A DNA stretch of 64,000 nucleotides from Sarcina ventriculi (GCF_900456775.1 NZ_UAUL01000007.1:186001-250000); one strand, 5' to 3'. Positions 33,226-42,407 are shown, counted from the first letter of the stretch. The notes: a model not told the origin generated them from the sequence alone. Numbers and translations: made by a program.

Positions 33226-34629
33226 TTAATCATCTTTAATTCTTTTTAAGGTGAAGCTAAAACTTACTCCCTTATCAGTATTATCAATCCAAATCTCTTC
33301 ATTATGTTGTAATATTATATTTCTAACTATAGGAAGTCCAAGACCTGTACTGGTTTTATTAGTTCTAGACTTATCAGCTTTATAAAACCTATCCCATATA
33401 TACTTTAAGTCCTCCTCTTTAATACACGGACCATTATTATAAACTGACACAATAACTTTTTCATTTTTAACTTTAGTGCTTACTAATATTTTACCACCTT
33501 TATTACAATATTTTATAGCATTATCTATAAGATTAATCAAGACCTGAATTATTTTATCATTATCAGCTAAAACGAAAAGATTTTTTCCATTTAAATTTAT
33601 ATCTATTTTTATATTTTTCTCTAAAGCTTTTTGACCCATTTTAAGTACAGTTATTCTTACAGCCTTATTTATATCTATTTTCATAAAGTTAAACTGAACT
33701 TTACCAGCTTGCATTGCCGATAAATCTAAAAGATCATTAACAAGCCTTGTAAGACGCATTATCTCATCATTTGCTATATTTAAATAATCTTTTTCCTTTT
33801 CTTTAGGTATAATACCATCTAAAATAGCTGTTATAAAACCTTTTATAGATGTTATAGGTGATCTTAATTCATGAGATATATTTGATATAAATTCTCGCCT
33901 ATTATTCTCTGCCTCTTCTATAGAATCTGCCATATTATTAAATGTTTTAGCCAAATCTCCAATCTCATCATTATTTTTAATACTTACTCTCTTTTCAAAA
34001 TAACCATTAGAAAAATCTTTAGCCACATTATTTATTGATTCTAAAGGTTCAATTATAAATTTCTTTGAAATAAAATAAAATAAAATATTTAATATAATAA
34101 TAGCTATAACAACTGAAATCCATATGATATTATACATATCATCTATCGGTCTATTTATAGTTTCCTGAGGAATTACATATACTATCCCACCAATAAATTC
34201 ATCATTGCTATTATACATACCCCTGCAATATATGTATTTATCTCCACTTTTATATTCTAATATATTATCATTTTTTAAATTCTCTACATTAAAACTTGTA
34301 TATCTTTTATTGTACAAGTATTGATACTTATCATTTGATATCCCATAGATATAACCTGAACTATTGACAAGCATTATATCTGCTTCTAAATAATTTGAAA
34401 TTAGATGTAGCATTGTATAGATATTTTCTCTATCCTCAGATGTACCACCTTGATATTTTACAGCAACTTCTTGTATAGTATTGCTCTCCATATCTAGCTT
34501 TTCTTTCTCCAAATTAAAATAATCCTGTCTTACAAAATAGGATAAAATAACTCCAGTGGCAAAAAACACTATAAGTATAATTACACTTATCGTTGCTATA
34601 AGCTTAAATACTAAGCTCTTTCTTTTCAT
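33226..34629 (-). CDS. Sensor histidine kinase with HAMP domain
   Basis: Membrane sensor of 467 residues. It has TM1 (about 9-31), an extracytoplasmic sensor domain of about 130 residues, TM2 (about 165-187), and HAMP (SKKFIIEPLESINNVAKDF). HisKA carries the phospho-acceptor in FISNISHELRSPITS (about 250). HATPase_c has the N box NLIDNAIKYCN and the G box STGLGLPI. Its ATG overlaps the response regulator stop codon by one base (TAATG), so translation is coupled. The signal is unknown. The pair occupies the place where B. subtilis has ctc, between prs and pth. A terminator follows. Confidence 0.93.
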   Translation of the reverse strand: MKRKSLVFKLIATISVIILIVFFATGVILSYFVRQDYFNLEKEKLDMESNTIQEVAVKYQGGTSEDRENIYTMLHLISNYLEADIMLVNSSGYIYGISNDKYQYLYNKRYTSFNVENLKNDNILEYKSGDKYIYCRGMYNSNDEFIGGIVYVIPQETINRPIDDMYNIIWISVVIAIIILNILFYFISKKFIIEPLESINNVAKDFSNGYFEKRVSIKNNDEIGDLAKTFNNMADSIEEAENNRREFISNISHELRSPITSIKGFITAILDGIIPKEKEKDYLNIANDEIMRLTRLVNDLLDLSAMQAGKVQFNFMKIDINKAVRITVLKMGQKALEKNIKIDINLNGKNLFVLADNDKIIQVLINLIDNAIKYCNKGGKILVSTKVKNEKVIVSVYNNGPCIKEEDLKYIWDRFYKADKSRTNKTSTGLGLPIVRNIILQHNEEIWIDNTDKGVSFSFTLKRIKDD

Positions 34630-35318
34630 TATTTCACCTCAAATTTATATCCAACTCCCCAAACAGTTTCTAATTGCCATTCGCTTTCATTATTTAATTT
34701 TTCTCTTAATCTTTTTACATGCACATCAACTGTTCTAGAATCTCCTGGATAATCATATCCCCACACTTCACAAAGCAATTGTTCTCTTGTAAAAACCTTA
34801 TTTCTATTACTTGCTAAGTAATATAAAAGTTCAAACTCCTTAGGAGGCATTTTCAATTCTTCACCTTTATAAATAACTTTATAAGAATTTAAATCTATAA
34901 TTAAATCTTTAAACTCTAATTTTTTTTCTAAAGCCTTATCTTCTACTGTGTATCTTCTCATAACAGCCTTAACTCTAGCTATCAATTCTTTTGGTTCAAA
35001 TGGCTTAACTACATAATCATCAGCCCCTAAATCAAGCGCTAAAACTTTATCAAACGTTTCTCCTTTTGCAGTTAACATTATGACTGGAATATTCCCTTCT
35101 TTTCTTATCCACTTTAAAAGATCTATACCCTCTATGTTTGGAAGCATCATATCTAATATGACCAAATCTGGTTTATATCTCATAAAAATACCTTGAACCA
35201 TTCCTCCATCATGAATTGTCTTAACATCATAATTAGCTGATTCTAGATATATTCTTATTACCTCGCATATATTTTCATCATCATCAACTATTAAAATTTT
35301 CTCCTTTAAGCTTTCCAT
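34629..35318 (-). CDS. OmpR/PhoB-type response regulator
   Basis: Transcription regulator of 229 residues. The receiver domain (about 1-125) has the acidic pair in ILIVDDDENICEV, phospho-acceptor Asp in DLVILDMMLPNIEG, the conserved MLTAKGE Thr-Ala and the lysine in DDYVVKPFEPKEL. The winged-helix DNA-binding domain (about 135-229) has PPKEFELLYYLASNRNKVFTREQLLCEVWGYDY and RTVDVHVKRLREKL. The kinase gene follows directly. The target genes cannot be read from the sequence. A terminator hairpin after the truncated prs lies upstream, so the pair probably has its own promoter near 35330-35370. Confidence 0.95.
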   Translation of the reverse strand: MESLKEKILIVDDDENICEVIRIYLESANYDVKTIHDGGMVQGIFMRYKPDLVILDMMLPNIEGIDLLKWIRKEGNIPVIMLTAKGETFDKVLALDLGADDYVVKPFEPKELIARVKAVMRRYTVEDKALEKKLEFKDLIIDLNSYKVIYKGEELKMPPKEFELLYYLASNRNKVFTREQLLCEVWGYDYPGDSRTVDVHVKRLREKLNNESEWQLETVWGVGYKFEVK

Positions 35319-35370
35319 AACATAATCCTCCTACATATTATCTTTTGATATTGCATTTTAATTATTAAAA

Positions 35371-35414
35371 GAAAAGTGCAGTAGACACCTATATTCCTTT
35401 TTCTACTACACTTT
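35371..35414 (-). terminator. Terminator after the prs remnant
   Basis: AAAGTGCAGTAG pairs with CTACTACACTTT (one mismatch) around a loop of about 18 bases. On the minus strand it is followed by TCTTTTAATAATT. It closes the spoVG-independent glmU-prs unit. Confidence 0.78.
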
Positions 35415-35431
35415 GTATATAAACTTTGGGT

Positions 35432-35626
35432 TTAAAACAAGCTACTTAAAGGTTTATCATCATAAATCCTCTTAATAGCATCTGCTAAAAGAGGTGCAAT
35501 AGATAACGACTTAAATTTACTTAAGTTTTTATTATCTTCTGGCAGGGCTATAGTATTTAGCATAACTAATTCTTCTAGAGGAAAATTTCCTGTAAATGCT
35601 TTTATATTTCTTGTATTATTTTCCAT
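35432..35626 (-). pseudogene. prs: Ribose-phosphate pyrophosphokinase, internally deleted remnant
   Basis: Prs makes PRPP from ribose-5-phosphate and ATP. The 64-codon frame starts with the Prs N-terminus (NIKAFTGN) and jumps to the Prs C-terminus (PLEELVMLNTIALPEDNK, then LSIAPLLADAIKRIYDDK and PLSSLF). About 250 central codons of the usual ~319 are missing. They include the catalytic flexible loop, the DLHAxQIQGFF metal site and the PRPP-binding DDxxDTGGT loop, so the product cannot be active. The reading frame, a ribosome site (AAGGAGG) and a terminator are intact. The place right after glmU is the standard location of prs. It is either a real deletion with another prs elsewhere or an assembly artefact. 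Confidence 0.88.
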
Positions 35627-35674
35627 TATGATGAAGACCTCCTTGAAATAACAATTTAACCTTTATGTTTAAAA

Positions 35675-37039
35675 TTATTTATTGTTGTTTCTCTCTACCC
35701 AACCATCAATATTTTTTTGTCTTGCTCTAGCAACTGCTAAAGAACCCTCAGGCACTTCTTTAGTTATAGTAGATCCTGCTGCTGTATATGAATTATCTTT
35801 AACTTCAACTGGAGCAACAAGATTTGTGTTACATCCTATAAAAACATTATTTCCTATTTTAGTTTTATGTTTTTTCTTTCCGTCATAATTAACAACCACA
35901 GTACCACAACCAAAATTACAAGAAGTACCAACTTCAGCATCTCCTATATATGTTAAATGTGACACTTTAGTATTATCTCCAATTGTAGATTTTTTAATTT
36001 CTACAAAATCACCAATTCTCACACTATTTCCTATATTACTTTCAGGTCTTATATAAGCAAAAGGACCTACTGTCGTATTTTTACCTATTTTACTATCTAA
36101 AATAACAGATGATTGTATTTCTACACCTTCTTCTATAATACTATTATTTACTCTTGAATTAGGATATATAACACATGATTCACCTATTACAGTATTCCCT
36201 TCTATAACATTTCCTGGATATATTATTGTATCTTGTCCTATTTTAACATCAACGCCTATATACGTATTATTCGGGTCAATTATAGTAACCCCATTATCTA
36301 AATGCATTTTATTTATTCTTTTTCTTAATATATTTTCAACAACAGCAAGTTCACTTCTTGAATTAACACCTAAAGTTTCTTCAAAATTTGTAACCATTGC
36401 TCCTATTTTTTCTCCATTTGATTTAAATATTTCTATAACATCAGTTAAGTAATATTCGCCTTGAGCATTATTATTTGATAACTTTCCTAATGCATCTAAA
36501 AGATTTTTTATATCAAAACAGTACATTCCCGCATTTATTTCATTTATGTTTAATTCATCTTCGCTACAATCTTTATGCTCAACTATCTTTTCAACTGCAT
36601 TATCATTTCTAACTATTCTTCCATAACCAGTTGGATTTTCTACAATAGATGTTAATAATGTAGCACAGTTATTATTTGCTATATGGGTATCGATTAACTT
36701 TTTAACTGTAGAAGCTTTTATTAATGGGGCATCTCCTGTAAATATTGCTACTACACCAGATTTCCCATCTAAGAAAGCTTTTGCGCATTTAACAGCATGT
36801 CCTGTACCTAATTGCTCTTCTTGCAATGAATATGTAACATTTCTTGAGCTTGTTCTATCTTGTACAAGTTTCGCTCCCTTTCCAATTATTACATTCACAT
36901 CATCAATTCCGGCTTCTCTCATAGTATCAATAACATGATTCACCATTTCTTTTCCACAAGCTTTATGTAAAACTTTTGGAAGATTAGACTTTATTCTTTT
37001 TCCTTGTCCGGCTGCTAATATTATGGCATATCTGTCCAT
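35675..37039 (-). CDS. glmU: Bifunctional GlmU: GlcN-1-P acetyltransferase / GlcNAc-1-P uridylyltransferase
   Basis: Makes UDP-GlcNAc for peptidoglycan and other glycans. Of 454 residues, 1-230 form the uridylyltransferase with [17 protein letters not shown] and [11 protein letters not shown]. Residues 250-454 form a left-handed beta-helix of hexapeptide repeats ([29 protein letters not shown]...) with the acetyltransferase residues in the [21 protein letters not shown] segment. The length is normal. GAGGTGAAG precedes the ATG. It lies between spoVG and the prs remnant as in Bacillus (gcaD). Confidence 0.96.
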   Translation of the reverse strand: MDRYAIILAAGQGKRIKSNLPKVLHKACGKEMVNHVIDTMREAGIDDVNVIIGKGAKLVQDRTSSRNVTYSLQEEQLGTGHAVKCAKAFLDGKSGVVAIFTGDAPLIKASTVKKLIDTHIANNNCATLLTSIVENPTGYGRIVRNDNAVEKIVEHKDCSEDELNINEINAGMYCFDIKNLLDALGKLSNNNAQGEYYLTDVIEIFKSNGEKIGAMVTNFEETLGVNSRSELAVVENILRKRINKMHLDNGVTIIDPNNTYIGVDVKIGQDTIIYPGNVIEGNTVIGESCVIYPNSRVNNSIIEEGVEIQSSVILDSKIGKNTTVGPFAYIRPESNIGNSVRIGDFVEIKKSTIGDNTKVSHLTYIGDAEVGTSCNFGCGTVVVNYDGKKKHKTKIGNNVFIGCNTNLVAPVEVKDNSYTAAGSTITKEVPEGSLAVARARQKNIDGWVERNNNK

Positions 37040-37186
37040 AACTTCACCTCTTTCTATTAAAATTTAGTATATTCATATTCTTGGTAATTGAAATATTCTA
37101 AATAGTACGCTCATATCATTCTAATTATATTTTATTAACCATTTCTTTTCAACACTTATTATATATAGTGCAAATACATTTAAAAA

Positions 37187-37219
37187 GAAAAGTAAAAGGA
37201 AATTATCCTTTTACTTTTC
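37187..37219 (-). terminator. Terminator after spoVG
   Basis: GAAAAGTAAAAGGA pairs perfectly with TCCTTTTACTTTTC around a 5-base loop. The minus strand continues with TTTAAATG. It begins five bases past the spoVG stop codon. Confidence 0.88.
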
Positions 37220-37223
37220 AAAA

Positions 37224-37511
37224 CTATTCCTGTGTAGATATTCCTTGTAACTCAGAATTCTTTACTTTTTCATATTCATCTAAAATAGCCTTTTGAATCT
37301 TCTCTCTTGTTGCACTATTTATTGGATGCGCAATATCTTTAAATTCACCGTCTGGTGTCTTTCTGCTTGGCATTGCAATAAATAATCCATTTTGTCCTTC
37401 AATAACCTTAATATCATGAATTACAAATTCTTCATTAAAAGTTATAGAAACAATAGCTTTCATTTTTCCTTCTGTTGTAATTTTTCTGATTCTCACGTCA
37501 GTAATATTCAT
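37224..37511 (-). CDS. spoVG: Septation/sporulation regulator SpoVG
   Basis: Small nucleic-acid-binding regulator of 95 residues: [63 protein letters not shown]. The family has roles in septation, sporulation and virulence regulation, and binds DNA or RNA. The ATG is preceded by GGAGGTGG. It is separated from purR by 105 bases holding a candidate sigma-H promoter inside a perfect inverted repeat, and is followed by a strong terminator. Confidence 0.97.
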   Translation of the reverse strand: MNITDVRIRKITTEGKMKAIVSITFNEEFVIHDIKVIEGQNGLFIAMPSRKTPDGEFKDIAHPINSATREKIQKAILDEYEKVKNSELQGISTQE

Positions 37512-37523
37512 TTAATCCACCTC

Positions 37524-37612
37524 CAGTTGTTAGCACTAATATATTTCTATAAAACATATCAATTTCCTTCCTAATTTTAGAAAATTTTATATATTTTTTA
37601 TGCTAACAACTG
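37524..37612 (-). promoter_or_regulatory. spoVG promoter region with flanking inverted repeat
   Basis: A perfect 12-bp inverted repeat (CAGTTGTTAGCA at 37524-37535; TGCTAACAACTG at 37601-37612) encloses a candidate sigma-H promoter. On the minus strand this reads AGGAAAT (37568-37562), 14 bases, then GAAATAT (37547-37541). B. subtilis spoVG is known to be sigma-H dependent and AbrB repressed. One arm touches the ribosome site, the other abuts the purR stop codon. The promoter has one mismatch to the usual GAAT core, so it is a candidate only. Confidence 0.5.
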
Positions 37613-37616
37613 CAAT

Positions 37617-38432
37617 TTATATTAAACTCTCTGAAGGAACCATTTTTATGCCCTCTTTATCATCAATAGCTAATATATCTACTAATGATATGTAATTTTT
37701 TGAAACCTTATTAGAAGACATTTTATTGTCTATTAAAACTCCACTTCCAACAAGTTCTGAATCAAATTCTTTTAAAAGATCAATTATTCCGTTAGCAGTT
37801 CCGCCACCTCTCATAAAATCGTCTATAAAGATACATTTACTTCCTGATTTTAATGATTTTCTTGATAAGCACATTTGCTGAATCCTTTTTGATGTTCCTG
37901 ATACATAATTTATAGAAACAGTTGAACCTTCTGTAACTTTACTATCACGTCTTGCAGTAACCATAGGCACTCCTAAACATTTAGCAACCTCATAAGCTAA
38001 TGGAATACCTTTAGTTTCAACAGTAATAACATAATCTGCCCCTTTTCCATAAAAATATGTTGCAAGTATTATAGCTGCCTTTGATATTATGCTAGGATTA
38101 AACATTATATCTGTAACATATAAAAATTCACCAGCCATAACTCTACCTTCTTCACTAGCTAACACACAAAGTTCATCCAAAAACTCCTTTATTTCTTTTT
38201 CCCCCATAATAGGAATAAACTTAATTCCTCCAGCAGCCCCTGCTATAGTTTCAACTTTTCCCATTGAAACCTTCTCTAAAGCTTCTCTTACAATAACTAT
38301 ATCTTCACTTATTGTTGATTTTGCTGCATTTAAAAGCTCTGAAAATCTATTTAAGCCTATTATTTTATTAGGATTTTCTATTAATATTTTTGTAATAATA
38401 GATACCCTAGTATTCCTACTTAATTTTTCCAA
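37617..38432 (-). CDS. purR: Purine operon repressor PurR
   Basis: DNA-binding repressor released by PRPP, of about 271 residues. An N-terminal winged helix (about 5-72, NRFSELLNAAKSTISEDI region) is fused to a PRTase-fold domain with the PRPP site CIFIDDFMRGGGTANGI (about 200-216). The first in-frame codon is TTG at 38456, but GGAG lies after it. TTG at 38432 (LEKLSRNTRV) is ten bases after GGAG and is preferred. It lies upstream of spoVG as in B. subtilis, where yabJ stands between them. PRPP supply depends on prs, which is broken 2 kb downstream. Confidence 0.94.
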   Translation of the reverse strand: MEKLSRNTRVSIITKILIENPNKIIGLNRFSELLNAAKSTISEDIVIVREALEKVSMGKVETIAGAAGGIKFIPIMGEKEIKEFLDELCVLASEEGRVMAGEFLYVTDIMFNPSIISKAAIILATYFYGKGADYVITVETKGIPLAYEVAKCLGVPMVTARRDSKVTEGSTVSINYVSGTSKRIQQMCLSRKSLKSGSKCIFIDDFMRGGGTANGIIDLLKEFDSELVGSGVLIDNKMSSNKVSKNYISLVDILAIDDKEGIKMVPSESLI

Positions 38433-38535
38433 AAAAACCACACTCCATTTTATCAACTAATTAAAAATTTATAGCAAACTTTTTATAATCTAAGTATTAC
38501 CACTTTTAAAGCTTATTAATTAATTTCACAAATTT

Positions 38536-38564
38536 ATTATAACAAACTTTAAGATGTATGTTAA
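38536..38564 (-). promoter_or_regulatory. purR promoter
   Basis: On the minus strand TTAACA (38564-38559), 17 bases, TATAAT (38541-38536), about 100 bases before purR. CG-containing AT-rich boxes (ATACGAATTTT, about 38581-38592) lie just upstream and vaguely resemble PurBoxes. The murC side of this divergent region has TATAAT near 38714. Confidence 0.7.
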
Positions 38565-38750
38565 TGATTCTATTACGTATAGATACGAATTTTATGTATT
38601 TTAACTGTATAAACAATTGTTATTTATCTATAATAAAAATTACTCTTTCACTTTCTTATAATAAATTTATACAAAAGTATATTTTTATTGTGTGTTTATA
38701 ACAAAAAGTGTATATAATTATATAAGAGATTATTAAAGGAGTTGATTTTA

Positions 38751-40124
38751 TTGTCTTTTGATTTAATAACAGATAAAAATAAAAAGGTTCATTTTATAGG
38801 TATTGGTGGGGTTAGCATGAGTGGACTTGCTGCTGTACTTTTAAATGCTGGCTATAAGGTTTCAGGTTCTGATTTTAAAGACTCTGATATACTAAATACA
38901 CTAAAGTCTCATGGAGCAGAAATATACATAGGACATAAAGCAGATAATTTAAAAAATGTTGATTTAATTGTATATACCGCAGCTATTCCATCTGATAATC
39001 CTGAACTTGTAGAGGCAAAAAAGAAAAATATCGAACTTATGGATAGAGCTGAATTTTTAGGTCAAATTATGAAAGGTCATAAATACAATGTAGCTGTTGC
39101 TGGAACTCACGGTAAAACAACAACTACATCTATGGTTTCCCATATTGCTTTAAGCGCTGATTTAGATCCAACAATATTAGTTGGTGGTAATTTAGATGTT
39201 ATAGATGGGAACTTCAGAGTTGGTAATAGTGAGTATTTCATAACTGAAGCTTGCGAATATAAGCAAAGCTTTTTAAGATTTTTCCCATATGTAGGAATAA
39301 TTTTGAATATAGATGCTGACCATTTAGACTTTTATAAAGATTTAAATCATATAAAAGAAACTTTTAAGGAATTCATAAACATAATACCTAAAGATGGCTA
39401 TGCAATAGTAAATATAGATGATAAAAATGTTAGAGATATTTTAGACAAGCCTAAGTGCAATATCATAACTTATGGAATAAATGAAGGTGATGTTACAGCT
39501 AAAAATTTAGTTTGTAATGAAAAAGGTGCCTATACTTTTGATGCCTATAATAAAGATAAATTCCTTGGAACTATTTCTTTATCTGTTCCTGGTCTTCACA
39601 ACGTTTCTAATGCTTTGTCAGCTGTTTCATTAGGATTGATTTTTAACATACCTTTTAATAAAGTACAAGATGGATTGTTAGCCTTCCATGGTGCACATAA
39701 AAGATTTGAATACAAAGGGGTTAAAGACGGAATTACTGTAATAGATGATTATGCTCATCATCCTGTTGAAATAAAAGCAACTTTATCAACAGCTAAAAAA
39801 ATAAAACACAATAAGATATACTGTGTCTTCCAACCTCACACATATACAAGAACTAAAACGTTATTTAACGATTTTACAACATGCTTCAATGATGCCGATG
39901 AACTTATATTGATGGATATCTACGCTGCAAGAGAAAAAGATACAGGTCTTGTATCATCTGATGAACTAGGTGATGCTATACGAAAACTTGGAGTTAAGTG
40001 CACAAATGTTCATTCTCACGAAGATGCATTAAACTATGTAAAATCCAAATTACAAGATGGTGATTTATTACTTACAGTTGGTGCTGGAGATGTCGTAAAG
40101 GTTGGAGAGATGTTTTTAAAATAA
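38751..40124 (+). CDS. murC: UDP-N-acetylmuramate--L-alanine ligase MurC
   Basis: Adds L-alanine to UDP-MurNAc, the first peptide step in peptidoglycan synthesis. The 457-residue protein has the N-terminal [17 protein letters not shown] nucleotide fold, the P-loop [12 protein letters not shown] (about 110) and [12 protein letters not shown]. The C-terminal [16 protein letters not shown] and FQPHTYTRT segments are also present. TTG at 38751 is nine bases after AAAGGAG, and the TTG nine bases earlier overlaps that site. It is divergent from purR and followed by a terminator, so it is monocistronic. It does not occupy this place in B. subtilis. Confidence 0.95.
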   Translation: MSFDLITDKNKKVHFIGIGGVSMSGLAAVLLNAGYKVSGSDFKDSDILNTLKSHGAEIYIGHKADNLKNVDLIVYTAAIPSDNPELVEAKKKNIELMDRAEFLGQIMKGHKYNVAVAGTHGKTTTTSMVSHIALSADLDPTILVGGNLDVIDGNFRVGNSEYFITEACEYKQSFLRFFPYVGIILNIDADHLDFYKDLNHIKETFKEFINIIPKDGYAIVNIDDKNVRDILDKPKCNIITYGINEGDVTAKNLVCNEKGAYTFDAYNKDKFLGTISLSVPGLHNVSNALSAVSLGLIFNIPFNKVQDGLLAFHGAHKRFEYKGVKDGITVIDDYAHHPVEIKATLSTAKKIKHNKIYCVFQPHTYTRTKTLFNDFTTCFNDADELILMDIYAAREKDTGLVSSDELGDAIRKLGVKCTNVHSHEDALNYVKSKLQDGDLLLTVGAGDVVKVGEMFLK

Positions 40125-40197
40125 ATTTAAATTTTAAAATTAAATAGAATTAATAAAAAAACAAAATTATTTAAATATTTCAATACAAAATTAGAAA

Positions 40198-40230
40198 AAG
40201 GTGCAATTATTTTGCATCTTCTTTTATTTT
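40198..40230 (+). terminator. Terminator after murC
   Basis: AAGGTGCAA pairs with TTGCATCTT (one G-U) around 5 bases, followed by CTTTTATTTT on the plus strand. It lies 74 bases past murC. Confidence 0.75.
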
Positions 40231-40337
40231 ATATTAAGATAATGTTAATAATCCTTAGATTATATATTAATCCTTTTTAAGTATTAAACTAATTTTACTA
40301 TTATTGACGAGAAATAAATTATTAAGAGGTGTTTTTT

Positions 40338-41156
40338 ATGAGTTTATCTGACAAAATAAAATTTTCTGCTGAATATATTAAATCTAAAACTAAATTTGAA
40401 CCAAAAATAGGACTTATTTTGGGTTCTGGACTTGGTGCTATCGCAAATAAAATAGAAAATGCTGAATACTACAATTATAGCGATATTCCAAATTTCCCTA
40501 TTTCAACAGTTGAAGGTCATAAAGGAAGACTTGTAATTGGAAATTTTCAAGGTAAACAAGTTGTTGCTATGCAAGGTAGATTTCATTACTATGAAGGGTA
40601 TACAATGCAAGAAGTTACTTGCCCTGTTAGAGTTATGAAACTTTTAGGAGTTGAAACTTTAATAGTTACAAATGCTGCTGGAGCAGTAAATAAAGATTTT
40701 AATGCTGGAGATTTGATGATAATTTCTGACCACATAAACTTATCAGGTTCAAACCCTCTAGTTGGTAAAAATTTGGACGACTTTGGAACACGATTCCCCG
40801 ATATGTCTAACGCCTATAATAAAGATTTAATCAAAAAAGCTAAAGATATAGCTAAATCTTTAAATATTTCTGTACAAGAGGGAGTTTATGCAATGTTTAG
40901 TGGTCCAAATTATGAAACTCCAGCCGAAATTAGAATGGCTAGAATAATAGGTGCTGATGCCGTTGGTATGTCTACTGCACCTGAAGTTATTGTAGCAAAC
41001 CACTGTGGTATGAAAGTTTTGGGTATTTCTTGTGCTACAAATATGGCAGCTGGAATTTTAGCTCAACCATTAAATCATTTAGAAGTTATGGAAACATCCG
41101 AAAGGGTTAAAGAAAAATTTATTAATCTTATGACAAATATAATTAAAGAAATTTAG
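40338..41156 (+). CDS. punA: Purine-nucleoside phosphorylase, trimeric type
   Basis: Phosphorolysis of (deoxy)inosine and guanosine in purine salvage. The 272-residue protein has LGSGLGAIANKIE (phosphate loop), MQGRFHYYEGYTMQEVTCPVRVM, LIVTNAAGAVN and SGPNYETPAEIRMARIIGADAVGMSTAPEVI, all signatures of the class that includes human PNP. The ATG at 40338 has AAGAGGTG upstream, and the in-frame GTG at 40329 overlaps that site. It stands alone between the murC terminator and a convergent terminator shared with pepQ. Hypoxanthine produced here would feed Hpt. Confidence 0.94.
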   Translation: MSLSDKIKFSAEYIKSKTKFEPKIGLILGSGLGAIANKIENAEYYNYSDIPNFPISTVEGHKGRLVIGNFQGKQVVAMQGRFHYYEGYTMQEVTCPVRVMKLLGVETLIVTNAAGAVNKDFNAGDLMIISDHINLSGSNPLVGKNLDDFGTRFPDMSNAYNKDLIKKAKDIAKSLNISVQEGVYAMFSGPNYETPAEIRMARIIGADAVGMSTAPEVIVANHCGMKVLGISCATNMAAGILAQPLNHLEVMETSERVKEKFINLMTNIIKEI

Positions 41157-41201
41157 TATAAGCATTAGATAACTATATTTCTATTGTTTTTACAATTTAT
41201 A

Positions 41202-41253
41202 TACAGTGTTGACCATTTATATAAACTTAAATTTTAATAAAATCAACACTGTA
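41202..41253. terminator. Bidirectional hairpin between punA and pepQ
   Basis: TACAGTGTTGA (41202-41212) is inverted as TCAACACTGTA (41243-41253), with T-rich DNA beyond it on both strands. The loop is about 30 bases. It lies between two convergent genes and probably ends both transcripts. Confidence 0.65.
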
Positions 41254-41268
41254 ATTTTATTTAATAAA

Positions 41269-42345
41269 TTATTTAACTACTTGAAGTTCTTTAGATAGAT
41301 TGTTCAATCTCTCAAATCCATTTTCAGTTACTAAAACTAAATCTTCAATTCTAACCCCCATATCCTTTGCTAAATATATTCCAGGTTCTATTGAGAATAT
41401 CATTCCTGGTCTTAATTCCTCACTATTTACTGCACTTACATCACCAAAATCATGTACTTCTATTCCTATAGAATGGCCTGTTCTATGTGTAAAATACTTT
41501 CCATAACCATATTTTTCGATAGTATTTCTTGCAGCATTATCTATATCGCAAAACCTTGCTCCTGGTTTTACCTTTTCCATAGCATTTATGTTAGCTTCTA
41601 AAACTATATTATATATTTCCTTTTGTTTGTCTGTAACTTCTTTAAAAAACACAGTTCTTGTCATATCAGAACAATAATGATTCTTTACACATCCTGTATC
41701 TATTAAAACTCCCATGCCCTTTTTTAAAATACATCTACCTGTTTCATAATGAGGGTTTGCTCCATTTTCTCCAAAAGCAACTATAGGCTCAAAAGAAAAA
41801 CCTTCTGCTTTATTTTCTTCATACAGCTCCCCTAACCTATTTAATATAAATTTTTCAGAAATACCATCTTTTATTTCTGTTATTACTTTTTCTACAACTA
41901 AATCATTAATTCTTGATGCTTCTCTCATAAGATTTATTTCTTCTAAATCTTTAATCATCCTAATTTTATCTATGATTGGAGAACTATTTACAAAAGATTT
42001 TGCAACTTTTCTATCCATTAATCCAATTAAAAAATGAGCCTTAAAATCTTTATCAACTCCTAAGACTTCATTGTTATTTATAATTCCTTTTAATAAATCT
42101 AATGGATTTTCAGTATCATTATAATAAACAACCTCAACGCCTAAATTATTATCTACTGGAAACAATTCATTTACTATAAATTTTTTATCACCTTTAGTAT
42201 TTATATAAAGAGCCATCAATCTTTCACCTGAATGTATCCAAACACCTGTAAGATAAAATATAGGAGCTGTTTCTGTTATTATCATTTGTGATAAATTATT
42301 TTTATCCATTTCCTGTAAAACTCTTTTTAATCTTTCTTCTTTCAA
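41269..42345 (-). CDS. M24-family Xaa-Pro peptidase
   Basis: Pita-bread metallopeptidase of 358 residues, likely cleaving X-Pro bonds (aminopeptidase P or prolidase). A creatinase-type N-terminal domain spans about 1-125. The metal site shows VLIDTGCVKNHYCSDMTRTVFF (two Asp), HRTGHSIGIEVHD (His), FSIEPGIYL (Glu) and GVRIEDLVLVT (Glu). The ATG at 42354 touches the ribosome site AAGGA. The TTG nine bases further on has proper spacing and is the more likely start. PepQ or PepP naming is not decided by sequence. Confidence 0.88.
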   Translation of the reverse strand: MKEERLKRVLQEMDKNNLSQMIITETAPIFYLTGVWIHSGERLMALYINTKGDKKFIVNELFPVDNNLGVEVVYYNDTENPLDLLKGIINNNEVLGVDKDFKAHFLIGLMDRKVAKSFVNSSPIIDKIRMIKDLEEINLMREASRINDLVVEKVITEIKDGISEKFILNRLGELYEENKAEGFSFEPIVAFGENGANPHYETGRCILKKGMGVLIDTGCVKNHYCSDMTRTVFFKEVTDKQKEIYNIVLEANINAMEKVKPGARFCDIDNAARNTIEKYGYGKYFTHRTGHSIGIEVHDFGDVSAVNSEELRPGMIFSIEPGIYLAKDMGVRIEDLVLVTENGFERLNNLSKELQVVK

Positions 42346-42365
42346 AAATATCATTCCTTCCCTAA

Positions 42366-42407
42366 AATTAAACCTTATAGTGATATAATTAATTTATAAG
42401 GTTAATT
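42366..42407. repeat. Inverted repeat upstream of pepQ
   Basis: AATTAAACCTTATA is inverted as TATAAGGTTAATT around an AT-rich centre holding TATAAT. It sits 20 bases before the M24 peptidase gene, in its leader or promoter. It may be an operator or a leader hairpin. Confidence 0.4.

Noticed and set aside
35432-35626. The 64-residue frame as a genuine small protein gene
   Set aside because: Both ends match Prs termini and the position is that of prs, so a deletion remnant explains it better.
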